A stretch of 64,000 nt of DNA from Juglans regia (lineage: Eukaryota; Streptophyta; Magnoliopsida; Fagales; Juglandaceae). Positions 22,494-35,544 of the stretch are shown piece by piece. Location: positions 38,968,964 to 39,032,963 of the forward strand of contig NC_049901.1 of assembly GCF_001411555.2 (NCBI RefSeq). The letters are read 5' to 3'. Below the pieces are notes generated by a model. It worked only from the letters and a program-made list of their open reading frames with translations. It made no database searches and was not told the origin of the DNA. The translations under genes were made by a program, and so were the position numbers. Position 1 is the first letter of the stretch. The number at the start of each line of letters is the position of its first letter.

Positions 22494-25400
22494 CTAGCTT
22501 CTATTAGGCCTGCTTCTATCAACTGGCATAACCCGTGAATCCAGAGTCGACAGGATCTGAGGCATTGACATGCCCCCAGACACAACGATTTCTGCAATTG
22601 AAGAGCAAATTATCACGTCAACCTAAACCAGATGGTGAGTGCAAATAAATAACTTTTTCTTTGTTTATTTTCTAAAACAAAAAACTTATTATAGGACACC
22701 CCCCAAACTATTACTAATGGAAAGCCCCTCAACCAACAAAATTGCAGTCTTTTTTGTACTATGCTGTGATGAACAACATGGGCTTTCGGGTGCCATTGAG
22801 AGAGAATTCTAGATTTGGTCTGGTTACAACACAGACCAGAAGGTGGTGATATCAGGCTGACAACAATTCACTTTTTTCCTGCCTCTGCATTTAAACCATA
22901 AAATAACAGCTAAAGGAAATAAACTACTCACCAATTCCTTCACGCACGGATAAACTTGGTCTGATAATATCCTTGGCATTGACCAGAAACATATCACCAA
23001 TGTAAAGATGGTTTGTTGGAACATAGACACAGCATAGCTCCTCCTCTCCAGAATAGTTCTGCATTAATTTTTTTTATTTAAAAATCAGTACAAATGCTAT
23101 ATATTTCTGATAAGCATAGATCAGATTATGCTATAATTCCATATTCAATAGTTTCACTGCTTTCAACTCGTAGAAGACATGCCCAATTTACATAAGCAAC
23201 CAAGGACCGGTGACGATTTTTAGCAACAAGTAAGTTTTCCATTGTGACCTATCCAAGGTCAACAATTGAAATAAGCACTACAAAATACACTTCATGAGAA
23301 AACCAATGGTTCAAAGATAGAGGAGTTAATAATTGTAAATCCTAGGGGTTGGCCCAAGTGGTAAGGGCCATGGCTTGGACCCTTGGTGGTATGCTCCTTC
23401 AAATCTAAGGTTCAAACCCTTGGTGTAAACAATTTCTAGGGCCACATCCAATTGACGAAAAGCCAATAATTTACCCAATCCATGTGATGGGAATGTGTTA
23501 CACAGGTCCGAGGTTTAGCTGGGTAAAAAGACACTGTTTGCATGGTCTATAGAATTCCTCGCCATAAAAAAATAGTGTAATGCTACATCCACAGAAGAAT
23601 TATACAAAAACAATCCCACAAACTGACATTGCTTCATCTGATCTGTTATATCTACTTTACAATAAAAGTAACTCTATAATCTGACGAACCAAATTAAGCC
23701 ACGTCAGTTTGTGGGATTACTTTTGTATAATCCATTTGTGGCTAGAGTATTTGCCAAAAAACTAATTGCAAAAAATTTAGTACTAAAGCCAATTACTGAT
23801 TTAGTTTGTGAACTTTCTATATCTGTGAGTTGTTTTTCTTAAAACAGAGAAGGCGAAACATTTATGGAAACATCCAATGAACAAAGTTTTGTCAAAAGAC
23901 TATTGGGTCACCTCCATCATGGGATAATAGAACATCAAAAAGAGAACAAAATACAGGCGACTCCCAACCCCAGTCCAGGAGATGTTGTGTACACACACTC
24001 ATGTGTCTTCATATAGACGAAACAAGGGTCAACCTCATTCTGCAATGGGAAATCATGCTAAAACAAAGGTGGAGAGTCATAGACTCAAGCCAGGAAATTT
24101 GAGGTCTCATTTGGATAGTGAGATGAGATGAGATAAAATGATTTGTGAATAGTAGTGAAATGGTTTGAGTTAAAATGTTTAATGGAGTTTTGAGAAAGGA
24201 GGGATAAAAAATTGAATAAAAATATTATAAAGTTAAAATATTATTATAATATAATTTTTTTAATATTATTTTTGTTGTGGGATTTGAAAAAGTTGAATTT
24301 TTTTTTTTTTGTATTTTGTTTGGAAGTTTGGGAAAGTAGTAATGATTAAGTAATGATTAGATGAAAAAGTTGAAGATTTGAAATTGAAAAGTGTTGGTGT
24401 TTGTGGTATTTGGATATTGAGATGAGATGGGATGAGTTGGGAGGACTTTGCTGTCCAAGTGCTATCCAAACCAGTGAGATACAAGCAGCATGCAATTGTG
24501 CTTTACTAGAGTAGAGCATCACAAGCAACAACAATATTATACATATTGTATAGCTTTTGCAACATCTGAAGTATGCAAGCAAGAAATATACCATGCGAAC
24601 ACAAATATGAAGACAAATCGTGAAGAACAAGAGTGAAAAACACCTCCACCTATATAAAAAAAAAAAAAAAAAACAACCCAAGCTGATTTGGCCAATTGAG
24701 TTTGCTTCTTTGGGTTGACCAGAACAGAGTCAAACCCTATGCACAACCCCCAAAGTTAATATAAAAGATAGCACGTATGGCCACTCACATTTATGATGAG
24801 CATAGTAAATTTGAGGTAATAATAGTTCCACACGCTAATGATAAAGTTTAATGGAGGCAGTTCGATGACGATCATTTCAGAAATAAATTTTTTTCAGACC
24901 TGGAGGGTGACAGATGAAGTAATGAACCCAAATGCATATTCACCAATACGGGGATGCCTTATTATGGCTACTTCCTTAAAGGCCTGTGTGTTTTGATCTG
25001 CAACCAAACAGATTAGGATATAAATTGTCCCACTAAATCTGATTTACTCAAAATACAAACAATAAAATGAGCACAAACCACACCTGGTGATATGGCAGCA
25101 CTAATTTGCTTCGAGGCATTGTAGATATGGCGAACAAATGGCATCCTTTTGATAAACCATTCACCAAGTGCAAGGACAGATGTACCCAACCATGATGACA
25201 TGAACACCCCAACCAAAAAGATGAATGTTATAGAAGTTACAAACCCAAGACCTGCACAATTTTTTATATATAAGTAATTCACGAGAAGTACAAGACAGGT
25301 GAAAACTTCAATAGGATAATGAGGTTCAGATCATTATGGAAAAGGCAAGATGAACCTATTTTTTACAACATAGAACATCACCAAGGCAGGGTCTGAAACC

Positions 25401-28400
25401 ACCAAGGGGAGTAAACCCTAGTTATACAAGTCTATGATCCCACCCGCCACAAGAAATTTAGTATAAACTATAGAAGCATGTTTTCAGATACATGAGAAAG
25501 GTGCTCAATGCATGAAGCAAGAAAGCCACCTCACAACAAATGAGAGCAACTTTAGAAACCCCACAAAGTTAAATGTTCCTCTTAGTAAGCTAGGGGGCAG
25601 CCACCTCTGTGACGCCTTCAATCTCCACTTAAGATGGAACAGAGACTTAGAGCGTTGGGACATGCAACATATGGTTATATACTCTCATTCATGACAGTTA
25701 ATATGCAATGCATCCTAGTATGCAACTAACAATATGCAATAATCACACGGAAAAAGGATCACTCTAATCCAGCCATCTTCACCATTCCCCCAGAATGGTA
25801 GTAGTTGTGTCAGGACCAACCTTTGACGAATAGGATGGTGATGAACTCCACCCCATGGCTTTAGATGATTGAGAACGAGCATGACACCAACCGAAATATG
25901 GAATTAATAGTAATGTTCCTAGAGATGGTCCTATTCACCATGGAGCGTATTAAAGAGATGTTTTGAGTCACCTTTTTATGAACCTTGTCTATAATAAGGA
26001 GACAAATTGCAGCAGTATGGAAAATGGTCCCCACATGACTTATTTGGTGCATATGGAATGAAACAAATGATAGAATCTTCACGGATCGCAAACAAGCGGA
26101 GGAGCTCAAGAATTTCTGTATTCACATTCTTCTCTTATGGACTGTATCTATAAACTTTAATGGTCTTAGTCTAAATGATTTTCTAGAATCTTTTTCTTCT
26201 ACTAACCAGGTGTCTCTCATGCATACTATGTGCAAATTAATAAATCTTCATACTTATCAGAAGAAGAAAAAAGGCTCCCAATCCCTTAATCTGCATATGA
26301 CACAGGAAATTATAACTAGAGGCTAGAGCAATAGAATTTACATCTAGGTATAGAACCAGTATCTTTGTTTCCTCACCAAACAGAACAATTAGCAAAAAAG
26401 ATCTCCAGGGAAAAAGAATTGTTGGAATGAATGTTGATAGAGTGGCATTAAATTCAAATCATGAATTTTGAACTTTCAGAAAACAAGACCAAAGGTTATG
26501 TCTATATTAACATTTATAAAATTATACATAAAATAGAGCTACAACATGTGTTTAATCAACAGAAGCACGTAACAGCAATTGACAATCAAAGTAACAAGAA
26601 TCTCCCACTATCGTAAAAGGGAAATGATTTCCTCAGAGTAGTCTTCATTCTGCAGAAGCAAAGCAAGGCAAAACAAGCCATGCACCTAAAAATGCTCCCT
26701 CAGAACTACTTATAAAAAAAAATGCTCCCTCAGAACTCAGAAGATCATTTCTCAGAAATCATTGATTAATACATCTCAGACATATTACCAAGCTATGAAT
26801 GGAGGAAAAGATACCGATTTCACAGTAACAATATACTTACCAAAGATATCAATTCCAAGATGAGCATAGATAGGAGAGAAAAAGCCATCAACAAAGTGAA
26901 TAAACCACCATGTTATGTAGAAAGTAATTGCTATTGGAAGTAGGATGACACTGCAAAACAGCTAAAAGTAAGCAACTACTATAATAGAAAAAAGTACAAT
27001 AAGCCCACATCTTAAAAGTAGAAAACATCCATAAAAGTATAGCTTTTATAATAGTTGGATGCCATATGACTAAACATAAATGATAAAAACAAGAACAACA
27101 TACCCATAGTTTTCCAAAGTACAATTCTATGCAATGAAATCAAGTATCAGAGACTAAAACTTCCAAAATTGTAAGTTTATCTAGTGGGATGGCAGTCTTA
27201 TTTACTAGAGGAACAACTCCTTCAATACACTAGGTTATATTCAAATTACTTAATCTTCAAATATACGAAAGTCTAGACTTGTGAGTTTAAGATAAGCTCC
27301 AACACCCAAGAAGTCCTCCAAGTGACATGACCAGGAAATGCCACATTTCGATATCTATCTACCAGAACATTTTTATTTCTGTTTCCAGATTAACCTCTCT
27401 TATAAAAGTCCCAGGGGAATTAACATGTTTTCAGCATTTTCAACCCCTAGCAGTTGGCTCAAGTGGTAAAGGCCTTGGTTTTGGTGATATGCTCCCTCCA
27501 AGGTCTAAGGTTCGAATCCCACTAGGAGCAAACAATCTCTAGGGGCCATCAGACTGGAGGATTTTCCCCTTGAATTAGCCGAGATGCACTTGCGGGAAAC
27601 TTCTTGCCGAGAGCCTGTGCACCCCCAGGATTAGTCGGGACACTGTTCTCAGACACTTGGTGCCAATAAAAAAAAAAAAAAATCATTCAAAAAGCTAATA
27701 GTGGCTGCTGCTGCTTCCAGCACAGAAGTTTATTAGCATCATCACTCTTTTAAAAGTCCTGCTTCTCATATATAAAACACTCAGATCATGAACCGTTACT
27801 AAGAATCTATACAAGCACCCAAAATACTCATAAAATGCCAAACCAAGGTAAAGATCCACTTATATGAAAACAATAAAACTTCTGAAGTACCAAAGGGTAG
27901 GTACCATATGTATCTTTAAAAAGTAAATAAATGGTAAGTTGTCGTTTCTACGGTTTTAAAAGAGTTTTGAAGAGAAAATCATCTTTGTACTACAACTCAT
28001 ATGGTCCATCCATTGTGTAAACAAGGTAAGGTTAATTTTTGCAACAATGTGCAGGAGTTATGTTTTGAGACCCTCTCTTCAAGAAATATATCCAAGTAGT
28101 TGTTCAGAATTAGATTTATTATTTACATATCACCATGGTTTCTGCTAACCTAGAGACTCCTAGACAACCCCTTTGAGGAAAAACTAATAAGGTTAGACAT
28201 GAAATTCTATGGTCCGAAGTCGAGATTAGAAGTGCAAAGGGAACAAGTACAAAAAGAATGCCACCCCTTCACAGTAGAAAACCAAAACATGACGCAAATT
28301 ATCCAAACCATGTCACATGTGAGTAAAGAAAATGTAGCAACTAGAGTTCCCCTTAGTGAGGATTAGGTTCCTTTCAATCTCCTTGAGCTCATATATTAAG

Positions 28401-30051
28401 CAATCATTCTATGCAAAGAATATTAAGTTCCCGAGGAAACTACCAACCCATTTAAAACTAATTCCTAGAATACAATTTCTTTTGGGACAACCCACAGTTC
28501 CTATAATTGATAATTTCACTGCTGATAGTTTCACTGCTGGTATAGTTAAAATTTGAATACATGCCAACGCAATATGAATTTATCCCAAACAGATTCCTTC
28601 ATCCGCAAAAAAAAAAAAAAAAATGATATGCTGAACCAACAGAAAGAAGAAAATTTTCCACAGATTTGATGTGTTTAGTTGTGTGTTCATCTATGTTCCT
28701 CTGCATAACTGAACAAATATAATGAGTGTTTAGGAGATGTCTTGATGAGAAATGATGAGGAGAAGGCAAGAATTGCGCACCATCCAGTCATGAACTTTTT
28801 CGAAGCCCAGCTCCTAATAACTTTGGAAAAAGTCTACACAGTGAATACAGTGTACAGAAACTGTCAGTAGTGTATATGAACATGAAAATGAAAATGGAGC
28901 CATTCAGAGCACTAAGACCAACACACACATGTATTTAGGGTCACAACTACAAGAAGGAATGTCAATTTGTGTAACCCACAACGGGTAGACAAGACAGTTG
29001 AAATTAGTGAAATAATATTCACAGTACTATGTTGAATTAGTAACGAACACACTAGAAGCCTAAGAACATAATTGTCTTGGTAAAAGCTATTTCAATCTAA
29101 CACTCTATATTCAAGTATGAGCACATGTTGCTGATGCATTTTGAAAAACAACGAATACTGCCAGCAATTGTCTGTAAGGTTTCCTGAAAATCCCCTTATT
29201 CAATTCCGTAACTTGTAGGGGGTATGCATGGTTCAAGTGCCAAGAACAATAGAGTTTTTAAATAGAGAACTACAGATACAGCCTTGGATTGCACAAGCCA
29301 AGCCCAAGCCTGGTGCAGGTCCTTTTGAAAAAAAGTGGGACCCACCAAAAATAGTTAATTTTTTCATATGGATCTCCCTTTTATAAAAGGGTCTATGCAG
29401 GTTTTGCACACCATACGTCTGTACAGATCATTCTCCTTTTAAATGTCTATTGAATTCCTGCAAAAACCTATTCAAATCTTTCAGATTCTAAACAAGCTCG
29501 TTCTACTCAGATTTTTTTTTTCGATCGATAAAAAAACTACTCAGATATAAAACCTAATTCCGAACAAACCTCGGATATGAGTTGTTTAAACACCAGTCTT
29601 TCGGTCATATCAGAATTAGCTGACAATTTGAGCAACCGAGTTCAAGTTTAACTTGTTTTATTTATGAATGCAACATCTAAAGCATTAACATTAGTACCAA
29701 AATCAGCATAAAACGAAAGCATTATAAGAACAGGTAAACGGGGGCAAAAAAGTAAGTTACAAAACCTCCACATAGCAAAAGATAAAAACAGTTGAAGCAC
29801 AATCCAAACGAGAATTTCAATTTTCCATCACTTTTGCAAGGAGCAAACAAAGATTGAAAATCCCTACAGGATGAGATGAGAGAGGGGGAGATCACCTCCC
29901 GGCCAGCGTGGTGCGAAGACGAGAACGAAGAAGAGGGCTTGGAAGCAGAGGAGGAGGAGACGTCGCCGTCACCGGAGCTTGCCACAGGGATGAGAAGCTC
30001 TCGATCTCTCTCTCTGCTGGCCATGACGATCGCCGATTTCTCGTCCCCCAT
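22494..30051 (-). CDS. LIKE COV membrane protein (DUF502); complement(join(22494..22591,22932..23058,24900..24997,25084..25251,26841..26950,28781..28833,29896..30051))
   Basis: Seven exons give a 269-residue protein; all junctions follow GT-AG and the phases agree. The Ser-rich N-terminus (MGDEKSAIVMASRERDRELL) is followed by SKVIRSWASKKFMTG. Two membrane segments follow (about CVILLPIAITFYITWWF and FVTSITFIFLVGVFMSSW), then WFIKRMPFVRHIYNASKQ and ISPDQNTQAFKEVAII. The C-terminal part carries EEELCCVYVPTNHLYIGD and VSGGMSMPQILSTLDS. This matches the plant COV1/LCV family (DUF502), whose members affect vascular patterning and Golgi morphology; it is closest by memory to LCV2, so paralogue assignment is tentative. 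Introns are long and hold two SINEs, MITEs and a LINE fragment. Confidence 0.93.
23340..23573 (+). mobile_element. tRNA-derived SINE, copy 1
   Basis: Pol III promoter boxes are visible: A-box TGGCCCAAGTGG (23350-23361) and B-box GGTTCAAACCC (23409-23419). The copy ends in an A-tract. Its target duplication is TAATTGTAAA (23330-23339) and TAATTGCAAA (23763-23772); the right copy is displaced because a MITE sits in the tail. It lies in an LCV intron, antisense to the gene. Confidence 0.85.
23575..23755. mobile_element. Mutator-type MITE in the SINE tail
   Basis: The 181-bp element has arms GAATTATACAAAAACAATCC and the mirrored GGATTACTTTTGTATAATCC. Flanks AAAAAAATA (23566-23574) and AAAAAACTA (23756-23764) match at 8 of 9 bases. 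It is related to the nested element at 11228-11385. Confidence 0.75.
24103..24478. repeat. GAGATGAGAT-family repeat copy in LCV intron
   Basis: The copy begins TCTCATTTGGATAGTGAGAT and ends GTGCTATCCAAACCAG, inverted ends, with GATGAGATGAGAT just inside. The interior (GATTAAGTAATGATTAGATG) matches copies at 36110-36160. It is non-coding. Confidence 0.65.
25990..26240 (+). pseudogene. LINE 3'-terminal fragment in LCV intron
   Basis: A translated stretch reads WKMVPTWLIWCIWNETNDR then IFTDRKQAEELKNF, like the region after the zinc-binding domain at the end of plant L1-type LINE ORF2. It is isolated, has no upstream reverse transcriptase, and lies antisense to the host gene. Confidence 0.6.
27444..27682 (+). 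mobile_element. tRNA-derived SINE, copy 2
   Basis: A-box TGGCTCAAGTGG (27455-27466), B-box GGTTCGAATCC (27509-27519), a body with GAGATGCACTTGCGGGAA, and an A-tract at 27668-27682. It has the same promoter arrangement as the SINE at 23340. No clean target duplication was read. It is antisense within an LCV intron. Confidence 0.88.
29264..29435. mobile_element. Mutator-type MITE, family B, copy 3
   Basis: The element is about 172 bp with the family core CCTTTTGAAAAAAAGTGGGA and degenerate arms. Flanks TTTTTAAAT (29255-29263) and CTTTTAAAT (29436-29444) match at 8 of 9 bases. It lies in LCV intron 1. Confidence 0.65.
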
Positions 30052-32774
30052 AACAAGAAAAGCGACGCCGTTTAAGGAATTCAAAAACAAAAGTTAATAA
30101 CGGCCTACGACGCCACCCCCCCAACAGTACAGTACCGGTCAGCGAGAGAGAGGAAGAAGAGGAGGTTGCTGAAGAAAGATCAATGGAGTGTGAAACAAAT
30201 CTCTCGTCCTATCCTGCAGACCTTTTTCAAATTTGGTAACTTCAGCTGAGGTTGGTTTGAGATTCGTAGGGATTAAAATTTAATAATAAAGAGAGTATTA
30301 CCGTACTTATAAATCGTCACCGTAAATGCACTCGGAATGCGACTTCTTCCTTATTTTATCATTCTTCCTCATTTTAATTTATTTTCTATTTTATTTATAG
30401 ATTTGTGAAGATAATTAAAATGTTTCAACGATATGTGGTTACAAATGATATTAAAAGATGAAACATTTTATTTACAAATTACTGAAAAATACACTTTATA
30501 ATATCTTGATTTTATTTATTAAAAAAATTTAAAACTGAATTCTCTTATAAATTAAATTGTATCATCTCAACAATATAGAATATATTTATTGCAAGTAAAA
30601 TTTCTATCCTATCTTTCATTCTTATTTTGTTATTTTCAATTACAAAAATTAATGTTACTTATTTTAAATAGTATTTTACTACTATTTTCATTTAATTAAT
30701 TGATATAAGAAAATGCATCATAAAAATATATACAATTAAATATCGTATAATTTAGGACAAATAATAATATTATTAAATAAATCAGTTTGGTAAGACGAGA
30801 TGCCATGGTATGACGTATTTAAGAAAGAAAATGTGTCTTAGTGGCGGATTACGCGATGATCATATAAATAAGGATGTTCATCCGGATTGGAGCTCGGGCG
30901 GAGCTCGCATTACAAAATCCAAACCTACCCGATCCGTGTGTGAGTATGAAAATCGAGTTCCGAATTTAAAACCCGGTATCCGAGTTTATATATATATATA
31001 TATAAAAAAAATCGTTGGCCTTGGCCCTTAAGTTCTTAACTCACACCCCTCTCTCTCTCTCAACCCTAGCCTCATCTTTCTCTATTTCAAGCTTTGGCCA
31101 TCATCACTCTCTCTCCCGCAGTATCTGTATCGCTGTCGGCCTTTCGACTCTCTCCTAATCTATGAGCACTCCAATATGTGAACAATGAATGATAAACATG
31201 GTGATCTATGAGCATGTGAGAAATGATTAGTAGTGCTCATCTGTGAAAAAATCTTATGTGGATATAAGTATATGCAGCTCCTTTGCTCGATCTGCTCTCT
31301 TTTTCTAAGAGATACGTATTTATTGGGTAAATCTGGTGAACTAGGTCTCTTTATTGTGTTTGGAACTTGTCCAATGATTAAAATCATACACTATTCTTAA
31401 ATCATGCATTGTTTAAGAGATACATATTTATTGGGTAACAGGGTAGGGGTGGTATTTTAAGGAGAAGGGCTGATATTCATTTTAGGTTTGAGGAAAATAT
31501 CGGGTTTTCCTCAAGCATAAATATAGATAGAAGTCACTATTGAGAACATCTATTTTACACTCATTATGTGACATCATCTAGACCACACATGTCTTCAAGT
31601 AAGTGTTGGGAACAATCAACTAGAAGCAGTCACGCAGTGAGTGCAAAGTGTGCACTGCTATAGTGGCTTCTCTCTAGCATTACTCTTTGCTCAATTTATA
31701 GAGAAAAGTTGAGAAATTAGTGAGTGGGTTTTGGAATTCTTTCTTAGGGGCCTGTAGGAACTGGGAATTTTGTGGACGGAAAGGAAGGAGAATAATCAAT
31801 AAAGCAAAGGTTAAAGCTTAACATGGTCCTATTAGATTGCTGTTATACCCGAACAAGGATTTAACATGTTCAAGTTTTTATAAACTCTCTCGATACTTCT
31901 TTATTCTTTAGAAACCTCTTCTTTGGTCTTTAGGGTGCAATAGCTTCTTTTCTTCCAGATTGTGTCTCATTTTTGCTTAAACTAATCTCATTCAACTTTT
32001 TGTTTGGAAGTGCAATGTCTGGTCTGCAGATATAATATAGCCTTCTTTGGAATTTATGCATGGAAGGTAATATTCAGACATGGTGAATTTGGTGTTCATT
32101 TCCTTGGTTTGTGTATTTCTCTATTGAAATACATTCTCTCTCTTCAGTTTGGGTGGCTACATAGAACAGACTTGAAGTTGCTATTTGGTGTGGAATTAAA
32201 TTACTGATGAAAAACCATGTTATTGATATGTTACTCATATCTCGTAATTTTATGTTTTGTAATGTAATGTATTAATACAAAATAATGTAATATGTAGTGG
32301 ATTCCATTTTGTATTGCATGCATTTTACACGATGAATGTTAGATTTCTTTTTCTTTTTTACACGCATTTAGTTAAAAAGGTAATTAGTTTTTTTGGTTTT
32401 ATTTATTTGACATAAAATTTAGTTTTCTATTTTAATATATTTTTGTTATTATAGACAATGTTCAATGCATTAGTATATTGTTTTCAATATGACTTCTTGA
32501 AAAAACTTTAATAAAATATAGGTTTCTATATTAAAAAAAATTATACTTTTCAACAATCTTTTTTTCTTGAAAATTTTGTAACAAAATATTGGCTTTTAGA
32601 TAAGAAAGAAATTATGCTTTTCAACATTATTTTTTTCTTGAAAAAAGTAATAACATATACACTTTTGTAAAAATTAAAAAAAAGAATCGGGTACAGCCCG
32701 AACTCAAATTTATGGGTTTTAAAAACTCATTTTCATCCGGGTTCCAGCCCAAGTCATAACCCGATTGGAGTAAT
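30052..32774. other. Intergenic stretch upstream of LCV
   Basis: The first 200 bp are the likely 5' leader and promoter of the LCV gene. From about 30865 a GC-richer block starts (CATCCGGATTGGAGCTCGGG) and a related motif (CATCCGGGTTCCAGCCC) occurs at 32734-32750, so an unclassified element may span these ends. Between them are CT-rich and AT-rich DNA and short frames without recognisable domain. Confidence 0.35.
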
Positions 32775-35060
32775 GTACTCTATAAAATAATTTCTAAAGT
32801 CTTGGCCAATCAACTCAAGCTTATTTTGCCTCATATTATATCAACAAATCAAAGTATTTTATACATGGTCACCTTATTACTGATAATGTCTTGGTTGCCT
32901 ATGAGACATTTCATACCATGAATTACTTTTTTAAAAGAAGAGAAGGTTACATGATTGTGAAACTTCATATGAGTAAGGCTTATGATAGAGTTGAATGAGA
33001 TTTTTTAAAACTTGTTTTGAAAAAAATGGGGTTTGAGACGAAATGGGTACATTTAATTATGAAGTGTGTTTCTTCAATGCCATATTCCATTTTAGTCAAT
33101 GGTGAACGTCGAAAGGTTTTTCTTCCTTCAAGAGGGATTAGACAGGAAAATCCTCTCTTTCCCTATTTATTCATCTCCTGTGCTGAAGTATTAAGTCGAC
33201 TAATTTCACATGCAATATTGAATGCTACTCTTACTGGTGTGCCAATTTCAAGAGATGTGACTCAAGTTTTCCATTAGTTTGCTTTTCATCAAAGCAAACT
33301 CATTAGAGTGGAATAGATTACAAGACATTTTACAGTGTTATGAAAGGTCATCTAGTTAGCAACTGATTCGGGCTAAGACTTCTCTCCATTTCAGCAATAA
33401 TACATATAGAGCAATTAGATATAATTTTCAGCACACTTTAGGCCTTTGATCTATTTGTAGCTTTGAAAAGTATTTTGGTTTGCCATTTACGGTACAGAGA
33501 AATAAAATAACTACTTTTGAAAGGCATTATTGATAGAATTCGGGAGATGATTAATAATGATGTTTGGGGTATTTGTAGTAAGAATCTTAAAAAATGTAGA
33601 CTACCGGGCCTCAAATTCATGGAAACTATGATGTACCTAGAGGGGTGTCTCGAGACTGTAGGGTTTGAGAGAATGATGATCATTGCTAGGTATTTATGGC
33701 TTGGACGAAACAAGTTTATTTATGACAATATTTTCCAACATCCATCTCAACTATCTTTATGGCTCAATTCTCTAGAGGAGTATCAAACTATCAAATAGCC
33801 TTTAGTCACTAACCGTCTGCAATTAGGACTATAAATAAACCAGTTTGTTTGATAGTCCGCTTGGTTAAACTTGAATCGAACTCGACTCGTGAAAAAAAAG
33901 GCTCGTTCGTGAAAGCAGATACCCGCTTAAATTGTAAATGACTCATATCTGACAAAACTCGACTTGACTCGACTAAAGCTCGCTCGTTTATGCTTGAGTC
34001 GACTAGTTAGCTCTACTCGATTAAAGCTCATTCATATATTGATAAATATATACATACACCTATGTACACACACACATATATGTAGTAACTAATAATATAA
34101 GCATACTACTTTTATAATTAAATATATAACATGTAATTTAATTACTTATGTCTATATAGTGAGTGAATATATTTCATAAGTATATTTTATAATTTGTATA
34201 ATAATTAGTCGATAAAATTTAATAGTTTCATATACTAGTATGTGGGAATCATATATGAAATAGATATATGTTATCATATTAAATGTATTTATTAATAATA
34301 TATGTAGGCATATAATATATTGTTATTTTAGATAAATATCAACTAGTTAGATAAATTATTTATAAATTTTTTAAAATTTTATAATTCAATAAAGGTTCTA
34401 CTTGTTAGTTGTATAATTTAATATTCGATTTATTTATTTATTTTATTAATTATTAAATCTTATTCAAAAAATTAAAAAAAAAATAGTTCGAGGTCAAGGT
34501 TGAGCTCGGCTCAACTCGAACTTGTTTGTGAGACGAGCTCGAGTTGAGAGTTTAACTTATCGAGTCGACTTCGAACAAAGAATAAAAAAAAAAAAAAATC
34601 TCAAGTTCGAGCTCGAGCTTGGTAAGCCAAAGACCGGCTTGGCTTGGCTCGATTACAGCCCTATCCGCAACAACAAATATCTGCAGAGTCTTGACACCCA
34701 CCAAAGTCTAACTTTATAAGGGCAAATTAGGACATAGCTTTAGATAGTCACAACGAGAAAATGGAATTGGTATATCTTAAAAATGAAAATAGAGATATTT
34801 TAGCTTCTAAGCAAATACTAAAGGGTAGCAATCCTAAACCACAAATTTATGAAACTTATGGATCTTTCATGGCTATTTCTTTTTGTTTGGAGTTGAGTTT
34901 TGATGGAGTCATTTTTTAAGGTGATGCAAAGAATATAGTAGAGTTCATATAGAGAGATCAGATGGTGTTTATAACAATTGTGGGCATCTTCTGCAAGACA
35001 CTCAGACTCCGTCCAACTTGCAGGAAGTGATATGTATGGTGTGTTCTACACATCAATTTG
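32775..35060 (+). pseudogene. Degenerate L1-type LINE (reverse transcriptase and RNase H remnants)
   Basis: The reverse transcriptase region is readable in broken frames: ANQLKLILPHI, KLHMSKAYDRVEWDF (32962 onward), KKMGFETKWVHLIMKCVSSM and the PSRGIRQ motif. It then continues past LHFSNNTYRAIR to about 33500 before a deletion. A later frame, IIARYLWLGRNKFIYDN, is from the 3' half. After the MITE insertion, 34840-35000 resembles LINE RNase H (CLELSFDGVIF then GDAKNIVEF). Stops and deletions show that it is dead. The limits are approximate. Confidence 0.8.
33824..34663. mobile_element. hAT-like MITE, family A, copy 2, inside the LINE
   Basis: The 840-bp element has ends TAGGACTATAA and TTACAGCCCTA. 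Flanks TCTGCAAT (33816-33823) and TCCGCAAC (34664-34671) agree at 6 of 8 bases. It is similar over its full length to 2915-3762. LINE-derived sequence resumes after it. Confidence 0.78.
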
Positions 35061-35544
35061 AGAATAAAATAAATCTTTACATAATCATATTTCTTGTTAC
35101 ATAAATACATTTCCATGTAAAATACAAAAACTGTTGAGAATGCTATTAGTTATACTCTTTTTTTGTTTTTTGTTTTAAATTTGGAGACGTACTTGGTTTA
35201 TTTATTTTTTCTCTTGAGAAGGTACCCATGGCCATAAAACCAAGGAAACCGATATAAAGAAGGAATATCAGTTTTTAGTTTTATTTTTTGAAATTTTAAA
35301 ATTAATTTTTATTTATATAATGAGAAATGATATTTATAATTTTAGAATGTACAAATTTTACGTACTTTTCTTTAAAAGTGATAGATCTTGTACATATATG
35401 AAAAAATTATTTTTTAATGATATACTCTACTTTTTCTTAAAAAAAATGTACGAAATTTGCATGCTCTTAAATTATATCTAACATTATTCTATTACTCTTT
35501 TGAGTGATTTCATGGACATGACTCGTTATTGTAATGACGAGTCC

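Noticed and set aside
24346..24746. Overlapping minus-strand frames with hydrophobic stretches
   Set aside because: They cover a GAGATGAGAT repeat and an A-tract inside an LCV intron; hydrophobicity comes from the T-rich complement.
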